Source of the DNA: Pseudomonas multiresinivorans
Lineage (GTDB): Bacteria > Pseudomonadota > Gammaproteobacteria > Pseudomonadales > Pseudomonadaceae
Assembly: GCF_012971725.1 (NCBI RefSeq)
Contig: NZ_CP048833.1
Span: 2,170,001 to 2,234,000, forward strand
DNA length: 64,000 nucleotides
Direction: 5' to 3'
Both the position numbers and the translations under genes were made by a program. Positions 53,601 through 61,906 of this stretch are shown here, piece after piece (the stretch's first letter is position 1; every line of letters begins with the position of its first letter). The notes beneath the pieces were generated by a model. It was not told the origin of the DNA. It did not search any database and saw nothing but the letters and a program-made list of their open reading frames with translations.

Positions 53601-56600
53601 CAACCACGGCGACGGCGCACTGGTCGCCGGTGGCCAACTCGATGTCGGCAGCGCCAGCCTGAACAACCAGGGCGGCCTGCTTTCCGCCAGCGGCAACCTG
53701 CTGCTGGCCACCGGCACCACCGACAACCGCGACGGTCGCCTGCTCGCTCAAGGGCGCCTCGACGGTACCACGGCCGACCTCGATAACCGCGACGGCGTCA
53801 TCAGCGGCGCACAGGGCCTCGACCTCGGCGCTGGCAACGTCCTCAACGACGCCAGCGCTACCGGCAAACCCGGTGGCCTGATCACCAGCCAGGGCGCGCT
53901 GACCCTGCGTGGCGGCAAGCTCGAATCCACCGCAGGCGGGGAAATCTCCGCCAAGGGCGACCTGCACCTGATCGTCACCCAACTGATCCAGCAGCAGGCG
54001 GCGCTGATCGGCGAAGGCAAGGTCACGCTCGACCTGGGCAACGGCGTCCTGCGCGGCGACTTCGACAACCGTGGCGGCCTGCTCAGCGCAGGTGGCCTCC
54101 TGGCAATCAACGGCCTGGGCAGCCTCGACAACCGCGGCGGAGAAATCTCCGCCAGCCAGGGCTTCGCCCTGACCGCCAGCGGCACCCTCGACAACCGCGA
54201 CCAGGGCCGCATCATCAGTGCCGGCCAGCTCGACCTGAATGCCAACACCCTGCGCAACGCCAACCAGGGCCTGTTCTCCGGCTGGCAGGGCCTGGCAGTC
54301 AATGCCGCCAGCCTGGACAACAGCAGCGGCGGCACGCTGTCGAGTCGCGACGGCGCGCTCACCCTGACCCTGAGCGGCAACCTCGACAACCACAACGAAG
54401 GCGCGCTGGTCAGCAAAGGCAAGCTCAGCCTTGGCGCCGGCAGCCTGAACAATGCCGGCGGCATCGTCTCCACCCAGGGCGACCTCGGCCTGGCCCTCTC
54501 CGGCAACCTGGACAACAGCGCCGCCGGCCTGCTCAGCACCCAGGGCAGTCTGACCGGCAGCGCCAAGGCTGTGGCTAACCGTGGCGGGCAGATCAGCGCC
54601 GCCAGCGTCGACTATGACGCCAGCAGCCTCGACAACAGCAGCGGCAGCCTGGTCAGCCAGGGCGCCCTGCGGCTCGGCCTGCTCGGCACGCTGCTCAACA
54701 ACGGCGCCGACTCGAAAATCGCCAGCGGCGGCCCGCTCAACCTGAACATTGGCAGCCTGCAGAATCACGGCGGCCAGCTCGCCAGCCAGGGCTTGCTCAA
54801 GGTCCTCGCCGGCAGCTTCGACAACAGCGCCGGCGGCACCGTGGCCGCGCAAACCGACCTGACCCTGACTCTAACCGGCGAACTGCTCAACGGCCAGGAC
54901 GGCCTCATCTTCGCCAAGACCGGCCAGCTCAACGTCAGCGCCAGCCGCATCGACAACAGCGCCGGCACCCTGCAGGGCCAGGGCGACACCACCCTCAAGG
55001 CCACTGGTGCGATCGGCAACCAGGGCGGCCACATCATCAGCCAGAGCGGCCAGCTCGACCTGGGCAGCGCCAGCCTCGATAACAGCAGCGGCGGCGTTCT
55101 CAACGCTGCAGACGGTAGCCTCAAGCTGGTCACCGGCACCTTCAGCAACAACGCCGGCACCACCCAGGCGAAGGGCCTCGACATCACCGCCACCGGCGGT
55201 ATCGACAACCGCACCGGCCACCTCTCGGCGGTCAGCGGTGACAACCGCATCAGCACCACCGACCTGAACAACCAGGGCGGCGGCCTGTATGCCGGCGGCC
55301 TGCTCTACCTGCGCGGCAACCAGCTGCTTAACGACGGCGCGGCCCTCGGCCAGGGCGGCAAGATCGGCGCCGGCAGCGTCGACGCCAGCCTCACTGGCGC
55401 GCTGAACAACCAGTTCGGCCTGATCGAAAGCAGCGGCAACCTGACCCTCGGTGCGGCCAGCATCAACAACGTGGTGGGCTCTATCCGCGCACTCGGTCAG
55501 GCTCCCGGCAGCCTGTTGCTCGCGGCCAGCCCGACGCAGATGAATATCACCAGCGGCGGCCTGTTCAACAACAACCTCGGCCGCATCGAGAGCGCTACCC
55601 AGGACCTGATCCTGCAGACTGGCGCCCTGCAGAACGGCGGCGGCAACGTGCTGCATGTCGGCACCGGCACCTTCGGCATTGACCTCGCCCAGGCCGGTCA
55701 GGCCGGCGGCAACTTCACCTCCAACGGCAGCCTGACCTATCAGGCCGACAACTGGACCAACAACGCTGTCATCCAGGCGCGCAACCTGAACCTGACCATC
55801 GGCCAGCTCAACCAGGGCCTCTACGGTCAGTTGCTGGCCGCGCAGAGCCTGATCGGTCGTGGCGGCGACTGGACCAACAGCGGGCTGATCGCCAGCGACG
55901 GCACGCTCGATCTCGATCTGAGCGGCAACTACACCGCCGATGGCCGCGTGAGCAGCCTGGGCAGCCTGTCCCTCGACGCTGGCTACATCGGTATCGGCCT
56001 GAGCGGCAGCATTGGAGGCGGTGGCGCGACGACAGTCATCAACAGCAACGGCACCCTCGACAACGGAGGTCGCCTGACCGCTACCCAGGACCTGCGCGTC
56101 AGCGCCGCCAGCCTCAACAACCGCGGTACTCTCGGCAGCGCCGGCAATCTGTATCTGGGTGCCGGTAGCCTGCTCAACGAGAACGGTTTGATCTTCAGCG
56201 GCGGCAACATGCAGCTGCGCACGCAGAACTTCACCAACCGCAACGCCGACCTCTACAGCCTGGGCACATTGCACATCGCCGCCAACGACCAGGAAGGCTG
56301 GGCGAGCAGCGTGCAAAACATCTCCGGCAGCTTCGAGAGCGGCGGGGCCATGACCCTGCTGGTGCAGGATTTCGACAACCGCCGTGCCGACGACTTCCAG
56401 ATCGGCGAGCGCATTGTTGCGGGCAATTTCCGCATGTATGCCGACGATGTCTGCGATGGCAAGGGCTGCGAATTCAAGTTCCAGTCCTGGGAGCGCTATG
56501 AGGACATCATCCTCAAGGACGCGCCTCAAGCTTCGATCACCGCCGGCGGTGACTTCCGCTTCCGTGGCGGCTCCTTCGACAACCTCTACAGCAGCATCGC

Positions 56601-59600
56601 CTCGGGCCGCAATATCGACATCCAGACGGCCACCTTCCGCAACCAGGGCGCTGCTGGTGGGGAAGAGCGTCACCTTGATGGCAGCTTCTATTCGCGTGAT
56701 GACAACCTGTATTGGGCCGTTCGGAACAACAAAGACCTGTACAACCGCTACAACGATCCCAATTCGCCAGACTACAGTCCCGGCGCATTGACTCGACTGC
56801 AGATTCTTGAGTCTGGTGGCTATCCGGAGGGAAAAGCCTTTCGGAGCATGACCGAGTCCGTCATCCCTGTCTCCGGCACGCCCGCCGCCTCCGCGGTGAT
56901 CCAGGCCACCGGCGACGTGGTGATCAACGCCAGCCAGAGCTTCGACAACAGCGTGGTGAAGCGCGATGCCGGAGTGCAGACCATCAGCCCGCGCGACGTC
57001 GGCGTGGCCAATGGCGCCACCACCGTGCAACTGGCGATCACCTCGCAGCTGCCGCCGGACCTCGCCCAGAAGCAGGTCAACCCTGTCACCCTGCCGGGCT
57101 TCAGCCTGCCTCAGGGGGAGAACGGCCTGTTCCGCCTCAGCGGCCAGGGTGGCAGCGGTGGCAGCACCGGCACCGTACAGGGCGCCGGCGATCTCAGTTT
57201 CAACGGCCAGACCATCAGCGCAGCGCAGCGCGAGCAGAGCCTGGGCGGCGGCACCGCCGGCGCTGGCAACGTCGCCCTGGGCAATAGCGCCGCCAGCACG
57301 GACGCAGAGTCTGGCGCCGCCCTCAACGTCCCGCGTGTGCAGGGCCTGCCCAGCAGCGCCACGCCGAGCAACAGCCACAAATACCTGGTCGAGACCAACC
57401 CCGAACTCACCAGCCTCAAGAGCTTCCTCGGCTCCGACTACCTGCTCGGCCTGCTTGGCTACGACCCGGACAAGGCGCAGAAGCGCCTGGGCGACGGCCT
57501 CTACGAACAGCGCCTGATCCAGCAGGCCGTGGTCGCGCGTACCGGCCAGCGCTACATCGACGGCATGGCCAGCGACGAGGCCCTGTTCAAGTACCTGATG
57601 GACAACGCCATCGCCTACAAGGACAGCCTCCAGCTGCAACTGGGCGTCGGCCTCAGCGCCGAACAGGTCGCCGCGCTGACCCACGACATCGTCTGGCTCG
57701 AAGAAGCCACCATCAACGGTGAAAAGGTCCTGGTGCCGGTGCTCTACCTCGCCCAGGCCGAGGGGCGCCTGGCGGCCAACGGCGCCCTGATCATGGGCAA
57801 CGACCTGTCCCTGATCAGCGGCGGCAACCTGACCAACCAGGGCACCCTGCGCGCCAGCGGCGACCTCGCCGCCAGCGCCGCCAACATCAACAACAGCGGC
57901 CTGATCGAAGCCGGCAACCGCCTCGACCTGCTGGCCATCGACAGCATCCGCAATGCCGCCGGCGGCATCATCAGCGGCCGCGACGTCAGCCTCACCGCGC
58001 TGACCGGCGACGTCATCAACGAGCGCAGCATCACCTCGGTCGACGCCAGCAACGACGCCCACCGCATCCACAAGGAGATCTCCAACAACGCTGCCCGTAT
58101 CGAAGCCCGCGGCGACCTGGAGATCACCGCCGGACGCGACCTGATCAGTGCCGGCAGCGTCCTCCAGGCTGGCGGCAATGCCAGCCTCACCGCCGGGCGC
58201 GACCTGCGCCTGGAAGCCGCGCAGGAAGTCGACAGCTTCGACTTCCAGAGTCGCCGCATTACCGGCAACGTCACCAGCGTCACCCAGCACGGCAGCGACG
58301 TGCAGGTCGGCGGCAACCTGGAGCTGAACGCCGGCCGCGACCTCAGCGCCGTCGCCAGCCGCATCGACGCCGCCCGCGACATCGCCATGAGCGCCGGGCG
58401 CGACGTCGTCCTCGCCTCCGCCGCCAACGAAGAACACAGCGACGCCAAGTACAAGGGCGGCGGCAAGAAAGTCACCACCCAGGAAGACCACGTTGGCCAG
58501 CAGGCCACCGAAGTCATCGCCGGCGGCGACGTCCTGATCAGCGCGGGTGAAAACCTCACCCTCGTCAGTAGCAAGATCGGCGCCGGCAACGAGGCCTACC
58601 TGGTCGCCGGCGACAAGATCGAACTGCTCGCCGCCAACGACAGCGACTACTCGCTGTACGACATGGAGGAAAAGGGCAGCTGGGGCAAGAAGAAAACCCA
58701 GCGCGACGAAGTCACCGATGTCCGCGCCGTGGGCAGCGAAATCAGCGCCGGCAGTGACATCACCCTGCTCAGCGGCGGCGACCAGAAGTACCAGGGCGCC
58801 AAGCTGGAAGCGGGCAATGACATCGCCATCCTCAGCGGCGGCGAAGTCACCTTCGAAGCGGTCAAGGACCTGCACCAGGAAAGCCACGCCAAGAGCGACA
58901 GCGACCTCGCCTGGACCAGCTCCAAGGGCGAAGGCAAGACCGACGAGACCCTGCGCCAGACCCAGATGATCGCTCAGGGCAACATCGCCATCAAAGCGGT
59001 GGACGGCCTGAAGATCGACTACAAGCACATCGATCAGAAGTCGGTAAGCCAGGCTATCGATGCGATGGTGCAGGCGAATCCGAGCCTGGGTTGGTTGAAG
59101 GAGGCCGAGGCGCGCGGAGATGTGGATTGGCGCGCGGTGAAGGAGATTCACGACTCGTACAAGTACAGCAACTCGGGGCTGGGTGCCGCGCCGCAACTCA
59201 TCATTGCCATCGTCGCCTCCTACTTCCTTGGGCCGCTGTATGGCGCCATGGCCAGTAACCTCGCGGTTGGAACCATCAACAATGGTGGTGATATTGGGCA
59301 AGGTCTTGAATACGCCACCACATCCGATGCCCTCAAGAGCTATGCGATGGCGGGTGTCGGTGAATACGTCATCTCGCCGAAGCTGGATAGTTATTTCAAG
59401 GTCTCCACAGACACCGCCAACCAAGTCACCAAGGGATTCGACCTTAGTACTTGGGCTGGCGAGAAAGGCATTGGTGCCTTTGCTGCCTATAACAGTGCTC
59501 AAGCCCTGTCCCAGGCAGTCATGCAGCAAGCAGCGTTCGGCGGCAGCTTCGCCGATAACCTGATGGATGCCTTTAGTACTCAGGCCGGCAACCTGGGTAT

Positions 59601-61095
59601 GGCAGTCGGGTTCAATGGTGTGGGGGATTGGGCGGCGGGGCAGTATGGCGGCAATGTTTATCGGGACGGCAGCCTGCAGAAAATCGTTGCCCATGCCTTG
59701 ATGGGAGGCCTGCTCGCCGAAGCAACCGGCAGCGATTTCAAGACCGGCGCCATGGCCGCCGGGGTCAATGAGGCCCTGGCCAACGTGCTACATGGCTGGG
59801 CTAAGGGCGATCCGAAGTTCGAGCTGATGGAGTCGCAAATCGTTGGCGTACTGGCTGCGGCAGCGGTGAATGGCGACGTAGGCAAAGGCGCGGAAATTGC
59901 GAAGAACGCTACCGCCTATAACCGCCAGCTCCACCCGGAAGAGCAACGGCAGATTCGTGAAAAGGCGAAGGAGCTGGAGGCCCAATACGGAAAGATCGAC
60001 CTCGGGAGCCTGACTTGGGAGGACATGCTCACTCTCAGCGCTGGTACTGCCGTGGACAAGACGCAGAGCGAGCAGTACCTGAGCTTGCTCAAGCAATTGG
60101 ATGGCCTCAATCCGGACAGCAGTCTGAGGGCCAATTTCGACCACATCAGTGAAATTGCCTTTAACTCCGTCTCTACGATGGGTATGGGCAGTGAGCCGTT
60201 ACGCTGGGCCAACGGCGAACCGATCATTGCGCACGGCCAGCCGGTGTACGCCTTCCAGGCCACGGCGGAGCAATTTGCCGACAGCAACCTGTTCAACCAG
60301 CCGTATCTGGGCAATCAGTCCAGCGCCGCATGGGCCAACTTGCAACGCGCTTTGGCTCAGTACGGATCCGATCAGACCGGTACCCACAACGGAGAGATCG
60401 GGAGCTTCAAGGGTCAGATCGATCAGCAGCAGTACATCCGGGAGGCACTGGGGCTCGCCGTTGGCGACGGCATCCTCATTAGCACGCCGGAGGATTACCT
60501 GATACCGGCTGGAGGAGCTGCCAAAGGCGCCGCGACAGCGACAGGCAAGCTGGTTAAGGGATTTGGAGAGGCTCTTGCTAGCAAGATTGAGGCTAAGCTG
60601 GCAGAGTCGGCCGTGGCCAACACGGTTGCAAAAGGAACTGCTGTAGTTCCACGCCAAGGGACCATTACCTTTGAGTCTGGCAAGACGCTCGAAGGTTTGA
60701 GTGCATCCGAACAGCAAGGGCTGAAGGCTATTCAGAATCTTGGCTACGATGTCCATGTTCCGTTGGAGGCTAGTAAGAAAGGGATTTCTGGAGTTCCCAC
60801 CTCTGAGTTCCAGGTGCAGGGTTTAGGCAAAATTGATGTGTATAAGCCGGAGCAACTTAAGCCTACGACAATTGCACGGGAAATTGAGGTGAAGGTTGTT
60901 AGTGGTCAAGCTGACTCTGTGGTGGTTGTCGTTCCAGAAACGTTTAGTAAATTCGATATGTACAAGTCAGCAGCTATGGCTTTTGGTAAAATAAAAGGCG
61001 GTCAGCCTATTCCTTTGAATCAAGTTATATTTTCTCAAGGAGAAAAGACGATTCAATTGGATAAGTCGGCAGTTAATAGTCTATTGGGGCGATGA
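50686..61095 (+). CDS. Filamentous haemagglutinin / CdiA-type two-partner secretion exoprotein with C-terminal nuclease-like toxin
   Basis: A 3469-residue TpsA protein. Residues 1-29 are a signal peptide; the TPS secretion domain follows with NPNL (99-102), NPHGI (139-143) and a CNGC pair (145-148). From about 270 to 1800 there are dozens of degenerate about 20-residue repeats with LDNxxG/LxNxGG texts, forming a long beta-helix. Adhesin-type repeats of the second kind run from about 2350 to 2780 (AGRDL, GGD). A DUF637-like segment begins near 2838 (LIIAIVASYFLGPLYGAMAS). The last about 150 residues (from about 3320) differ in base composition and contain GLGKIDVYKPE and IEVKVVSGQAD: Asp3384, Glu3401 and Lys3403 fit a PD-(D/E)XK nuclease pattern like contact-dependent tRNase toxins. 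No VENN motif is visible. Two very long antisense open frames over this gene are shadows. Confidence 0.92.
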   Translation: MDIRHPLYQAIASVLAGILILNPIVAAAAELAVDAAAGSNTHLGAAGNGVPVVNIATPNGAGLSHNKFTDYNVGQNGLILNNATGKTQATQLGGIIVGNPNLKGGAAQKILNEVTGANSSQLRGYTEVAGQSAHVIVANPHGITCNGCGFINTPRATLTTGKPLMDGERLRGYDVDGGEIAIEGAGLNASNLDQFELITRSAKLNADLYAKQLAVVTGRNQVDAETLAATAKADDGSAKPQLAIDSSALGGMYAGAIRLVGTEQGVGVKLAGNMAASGGDIQIDANGQLSLAQTSAAGSLRAKASDIALNGQTYAAGVAELSATGQLSNSQSLAAGQRVALSAAQVSNSGIVEAGVNPDNSRNAQGDVAITAQSLRNSGSVVASRNLEANASGTLDNQGGALKGADTRVTAATLDNRQGRLLAGNQLTLSAASLDNRNGQAVANRLQVSGGALDNRLGLFSAEQALDFTLDNLDNSGKGNLVSNGTLQARVQQKLDNQADGLLSAKGALGVHAGTLDNRGGLVVGDAGVTFSGASLNNSALGVISSLGELKLDIGQLDNSQGGALDSGAALYLTAGQVDNDKGSVSAKGDLQAKADRFSQQGGELLAQGALNLEAGQLDNRNGGLIAANNGVTLKGTDLLNQGGEISSRAKVDVQAASLENGAGKVIGDAGLNLQVQRIANRAGTLAGRDGLTVTGQSLDNQGGLLNSQKNLWLQLAGALDNSGNGALLSQGTLTLNAGSLDNRAGTVSSAGQLFSRLAGALNNQGGKLLSDATIDLAGADLNNAGGILSAAGDISLQGTRLDNSQKGRIVTDAAIHLATAQLDNSQGGSLSARGVIDGRVTGLDQHGGGQLIGQAGIDLDLQGGALNNAGGLLGSPGQLVLRNVASLDNRGGEISSDRAFALTTGTLLNQGGKVLSSDRLTLTTGALNNSGAGVLSGNNGLTVNAASLDNSQGGTLASRSDLLLRSQGALDNHGDGALVAGGQLDVGSASLNNQGGLLSASGNLLLATGTTDNRDGRLLAQGRLDGTTADLDNRDGVISGAQGLDLGAGNVLNDASATGKPGGLITSQGALTLRGGKLESTAGGEISAKGDLHLIVTQLIQQQAALIGEGKVTLDLGNGVLRGDFDNRGGLLSAGGLLAINGLGSLDNRGGEISASQGFALTASGTLDNRDQGRIISAGQLDLNANTLRNANQGLFSGWQGLAVNAASLDNSSGGTLSSRDGALTLTLSGNLDNHNEGALVSKGKLSLGAGSLNNAGGIVSTQGDLGLALSGNLDNSAAGLLSTQGSLTGSAKAVANRGGQISAASVDYDASSLDNSSGSLVSQGALRLGLLGTLLNNGADSKIASGGPLNLNIGSLQNHGGQLASQGLLKVLAGSFDNSAGGTVAAQTDLTLTLTGELLNGQDGLIFAKTGQLNVSASRIDNSAGTLQGQGDTTLKATGAIGNQGGHIISQSGQLDLGSASLDNSSGGVLNAADGSLKLVTGTFSNNAGTTQAKGLDITATGGIDNRTGHLSAVSGDNRISTTDLNNQGGGLYAGGLLYLRGNQLLNDGAALGQGGKIGAGSVDASLTGALNNQFGLIESSGNLTLGAASINNVVGSIRALGQAPGSLLLAASPTQMNITSGGLFNNNLGRIESATQDLILQTGALQNGGGNVLHVGTGTFGIDLAQAGQAGGNFTSNGSLTYQADNWTNNAVIQARNLNLTIGQLNQGLYGQLLAAQSLIGRGGDWTNSGLIASDGTLDLDLSGNYTADGRVSSLGSLSLDAGYIGIGLSGSIGGGGATTVINSNGTLDNGGRLTATQDLRVSAASLNNRGTLGSAGNLYLGAGSLLNENGLIFSGGNMQLRTQNFTNRNADLYSLGTLHIAANDQEGWASSVQNISGSFESGGAMTLLVQDFDNRRADDFQIGERIVAGNFRMYADDVCDGKGCEFKFQSWERYEDIILKDAPQASITAGGDFRFRGGSFDNLYSSIASGRNIDIQTATFRNQGAAGGEERHLDGSFYSRDDNLYWAVRNNKDLYNRYNDPNSPDYSPGALTRLQILESGGYPEGKAFRSMTESVIPVSGTPAASAVIQATGDVVINASQSFDNSVVKRDAGVQTISPRDVGVANGATTVQLAITSQLPPDLAQKQVNPVTLPGFSLPQGENGLFRLSGQGGSGGSTGTVQGAGDLSFNGQTISAAQREQSLGGGTAGAGNVALGNSAASTDAESGAALNVPRVQGLPSSATPSNSHKYLVETNPELTSLKSFLGSDYLLGLLGYDPDKAQKRLGDGLYEQRLIQQAVVARTGQRYIDGMASDEALFKYLMDNAIAYKDSLQLQLGVGLSAEQVAALTHDIVWLEEATINGEKVLVPVLYLAQAEGRLAANGALIMGNDLSLISGGNLTNQGTLRASGDLAASAANINNSGLIEAGNRLDLLAIDSIRNAAGGIISGRDVSLTALTGDVINERSITSVDASNDAHRIHKEISNNAARIEARGDLEITAGRDLISAGSVLQAGGNASLTAGRDLRLEAAQEVDSFDFQSRRITGNVTSVTQHGSDVQVGGNLELNAGRDLSAVASRIDAARDIAMSAGRDVVLASAANEEHSDAKYKGGGKKVTTQEDHVGQQATEVIAGGDVLISAGENLTLVSSKIGAGNEAYLVAGDKIELLAANDSDYSLYDMEEKGSWGKKKTQRDEVTDVRAVGSEISAGSDITLLSGGDQKYQGAKLEAGNDIAILSGGEVTFEAVKDLHQESHAKSDSDLAWTSSKGEGKTDETLRQTQMIAQGNIAIKAVDGLKIDYKHIDQKSVSQAIDAMVQANPSLGWLKEAEARGDVDWRAVKEIHDSYKYSNSGLGAAPQLIIAIVASYFLGPLYGAMASNLAVGTINNGGDIGQGLEYATTSDALKSYAMAGVGEYVISPKLDSYFKVSTDTANQVTKGFDLSTWAGEKGIGAFAAYNSAQALSQAVMQQAAFGGSFADNLMDAFSTQAGNLGMAVGFNGVGDWAAGQYGGNVYRDGSLQKIVAHALMGGLLAEATGSDFKTGAMAAGVNEALANVLHGWAKGDPKFELMESQIVGVLAAAAVNGDVGKGAEIAKNATAYNRQLHPEEQRQIREKAKELEAQYGKIDLGSLTWEDMLTLSAGTAVDKTQSEQYLSLLKQLDGLNPDSSLRANFDHISEIAFNSVSTMGMGSEPLRWANGEPIIAHGQPVYAFQATAEQFADSNLFNQPYLGNQSSAAWANLQRALAQYGSDQTGTHNGEIGSFKGQIDQQQYIREALGLAVGDGILISTPEDYLIPAGGAAKGAATATGKLVKGFGEALASKIEAKLAESAVANTVAKGTAVVPRQGTITFESGKTLEGLSASEQQGLKAIQNLGYDVHVPLEASKKGISGVPTSEFQVQGLGKIDVYKPEQLKPTTIAREIEVKVVSGQADSVVVVVPETFSKFDMYKSAAMAFGKIKGGQPIPLNQVIFSQGEKTIQLDKSAVNSLLGR
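60640..61095 (+). other. AT-rich C-terminal toxin-like module of the exoprotein
   Basis: The DNA from about 60640 onward loses the strong third-position G/C of the rest of the gene, and the same lower-GC text continues through the two small genes downstream. This is the usual footprint of an exchanged CdiA-CT/immunity cassette. The junction is approximate. Confidence 0.75.
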
Positions 61096-61098
61096 TTC

Positions 61099-61359
61099 AT
61101 GGCTAAATTCTTATGTAGATGTTCTCATCTGATTAGCCTGATTAGCTCGCCTACTCCGGATCAGTTCACGCTTGTTCCTAATATTTTGCTATATGAATTG
61201 GCGGAGCGTGCGAGTAAAGAGAAGGTTCCATTTGATGACTTCTTTGAACGTATAGACGCCGTAAGCAAAGATGTTCTCAAGTGCCCTTCGTGTGGCCGGG
61301 TCTGGATTAGAGATGGAGAGGGGCCAGAATACTGGCCTTATCTTGCAGAGAAGGAATAG
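61099..61359 (+). CDS. Candidate immunity protein for the CdiA-type toxin
   Basis: An 86-residue protein starting three bases after the exoprotein stop. It opens MAKFLCRCSHLISLISS and ends LKCPSCGRVWIRDGEGPEYW plus PYLAEKE; the CxC and CxxC pairs look like one zinc site. The middle (ILLYELAERASKEKVPFDDF) is helical. Immediate position, small size, low GC and a terminator right after it are what is expected of an immunity gene. No family is recognised, so the role is inferred from place. Confidence 0.65.
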   Translation: MAKFLCRCSHLISLISSPTPDQFTLVPNILLYELAERASKEKVPFDDFFERIDAVSKDVLKCPSCGRVWIRDGEGPEYWPYLAEKE

Positions 61360-61362
61360 AAG

Positions 61363-61389
61363 TAACCCCGGCTTAGCCGGGGTTATTTA
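61363..61389 (+). terminator. Terminator after the immunity candidate
   Basis: Perfect 10-bp stem TAACCCCGGC / GCCGGGGTTA with a TTA loop, followed by TTTATTTCT. It ends the TPS operon. Confidence 0.88.
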
Positions 61390-61413
61390 TTTCTCCGTCA
61401 CCGCCCTCGCTTC

Positions 61414-61446
61414 CGACCGAAAAGCGACCGAAAAGCGACCGAAAAG
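61414..61446. repeat. Three perfect 11-bp tandem repeats
   Basis: CGACCGAAAAG occurs three times head to tail with no mismatch, running directly into the left arm of the inverted repeat at 61442. Confidence 0.93.
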
Positions 61447-61525
61447 GGGACAGATTTATTTTTCTACTCTAAAGCTGGACGCGGAGTCAGGATTAGAGTT
61501 TCGAAAATAAATCTGTCCCCTTTTT
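61442..61525. repeat. Inverted repeat element of about 21-bp arms
   Basis: AAAAGGGGACAGATTTATTT at 61442 and its reverse complement at 61504-61525 flank about 40 bases. Another partial copy, GTCCCCTTTTTTCTC, follows at 61531. Sequences of this form (GGGGACAGATTTATTTT) are scattered in many proteobacterial genomes. No transposase is encoded here. Confidence 0.85.
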
Positions 61526-61580
61526 CTCTTGTCCCCTTTTTTCTCTTAATGAGCTTCGATGTACTTCAGTGGGGCGAGAA

Positions 61581-61796
61581 ATGAATCGAGAGGTTGTGAA
61601 GAGTTGGATCGCTGCTGGAATAGTCTTGGCTAAAGATTCCAACGAGGATGTTGATTGCCCTGTGTGTGGAATGGCAAAGCTGTTAGTGAGGGATATCAGG
61701 AGAAGTACGGGCTCTTCCGAATTTGAGCGCCTGTTGAAATGCCCGTCTTGTGGAGCCAGAAACGCGCTCAGGATGAGTGACGAAGCACCCTGGTAA
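61581..61796 (+). CDS. Small zinc-ribbon-like protein, possible orphan immunity gene
   Basis: A 71-residue protein beginning MNREVVKSWIAAGIVLAKDS. Two CxxC pairs, VDCPVCGMAKLL and LKCPSCGARNALR, form a probable zinc ribbon. The phrase LKCPSCG also occurs in the immunity candidate at 61099, but the remaining sequence does not align. GGGGCGAG precedes the ATG. It is AT-rich like the toxin module. It may be an orphan immunity protein left by an earlier toxin cassette; that is inference. Confidence 0.6.
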   Translation: MNREVVKSWIAAGIVLAKDSNEDVDCPVCGMAKLLVRDIRRSTGSSEFERLLKCPSCGARNALRMSDEAPW

Positions 61797-61863
61797 TCGC
61801 AAAACAGGGCTCAGGGGCAGAGCATGTCTTAGGTGGACAGTCAGAGTCCGCGCGCTCCGGAAT

Positions 61864-61892
61864 AAAAAAGCCCGCCATTCGGCGGGTTTTTT
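61864..61892. terminator. Bidirectional terminator at the right edge of the island
   Basis: Stem CCCGCC / GGCGGG with loop ATTC, flanked by A6 and T6. It ends the minus-strand cold-shock gene and any island transcript. Confidence 0.93.
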
Positions 61893-61906
61893 CATGGGCG
61901 TAACGC

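Noticed and set aside
50512..54852. 1446-codon open frame on the minus strand
   Set aside because: It is antisense to the haemagglutinin-like gene, has low-complexity Ala/Val/Gln text and no recognisable domain; it is a by-product of repeated GC-rich codons.
54871..59694. 1607-codon open frame on the minus strand
   Set aside because: Same reason; it mirrors the repeat region of the exoprotein and has no start signal or family match.
61414..61446. Tandem repeat as a CRISPR array
   Set aside because: Units are 11 bp with no spacers and no cas genes are present.
46906..61892. Prophage or integrative element
   Set aside because: No integrase, phage structural gene, tRNA target or flanking long direct repeat was seen; the island carries only secretion, toxin and small genes.
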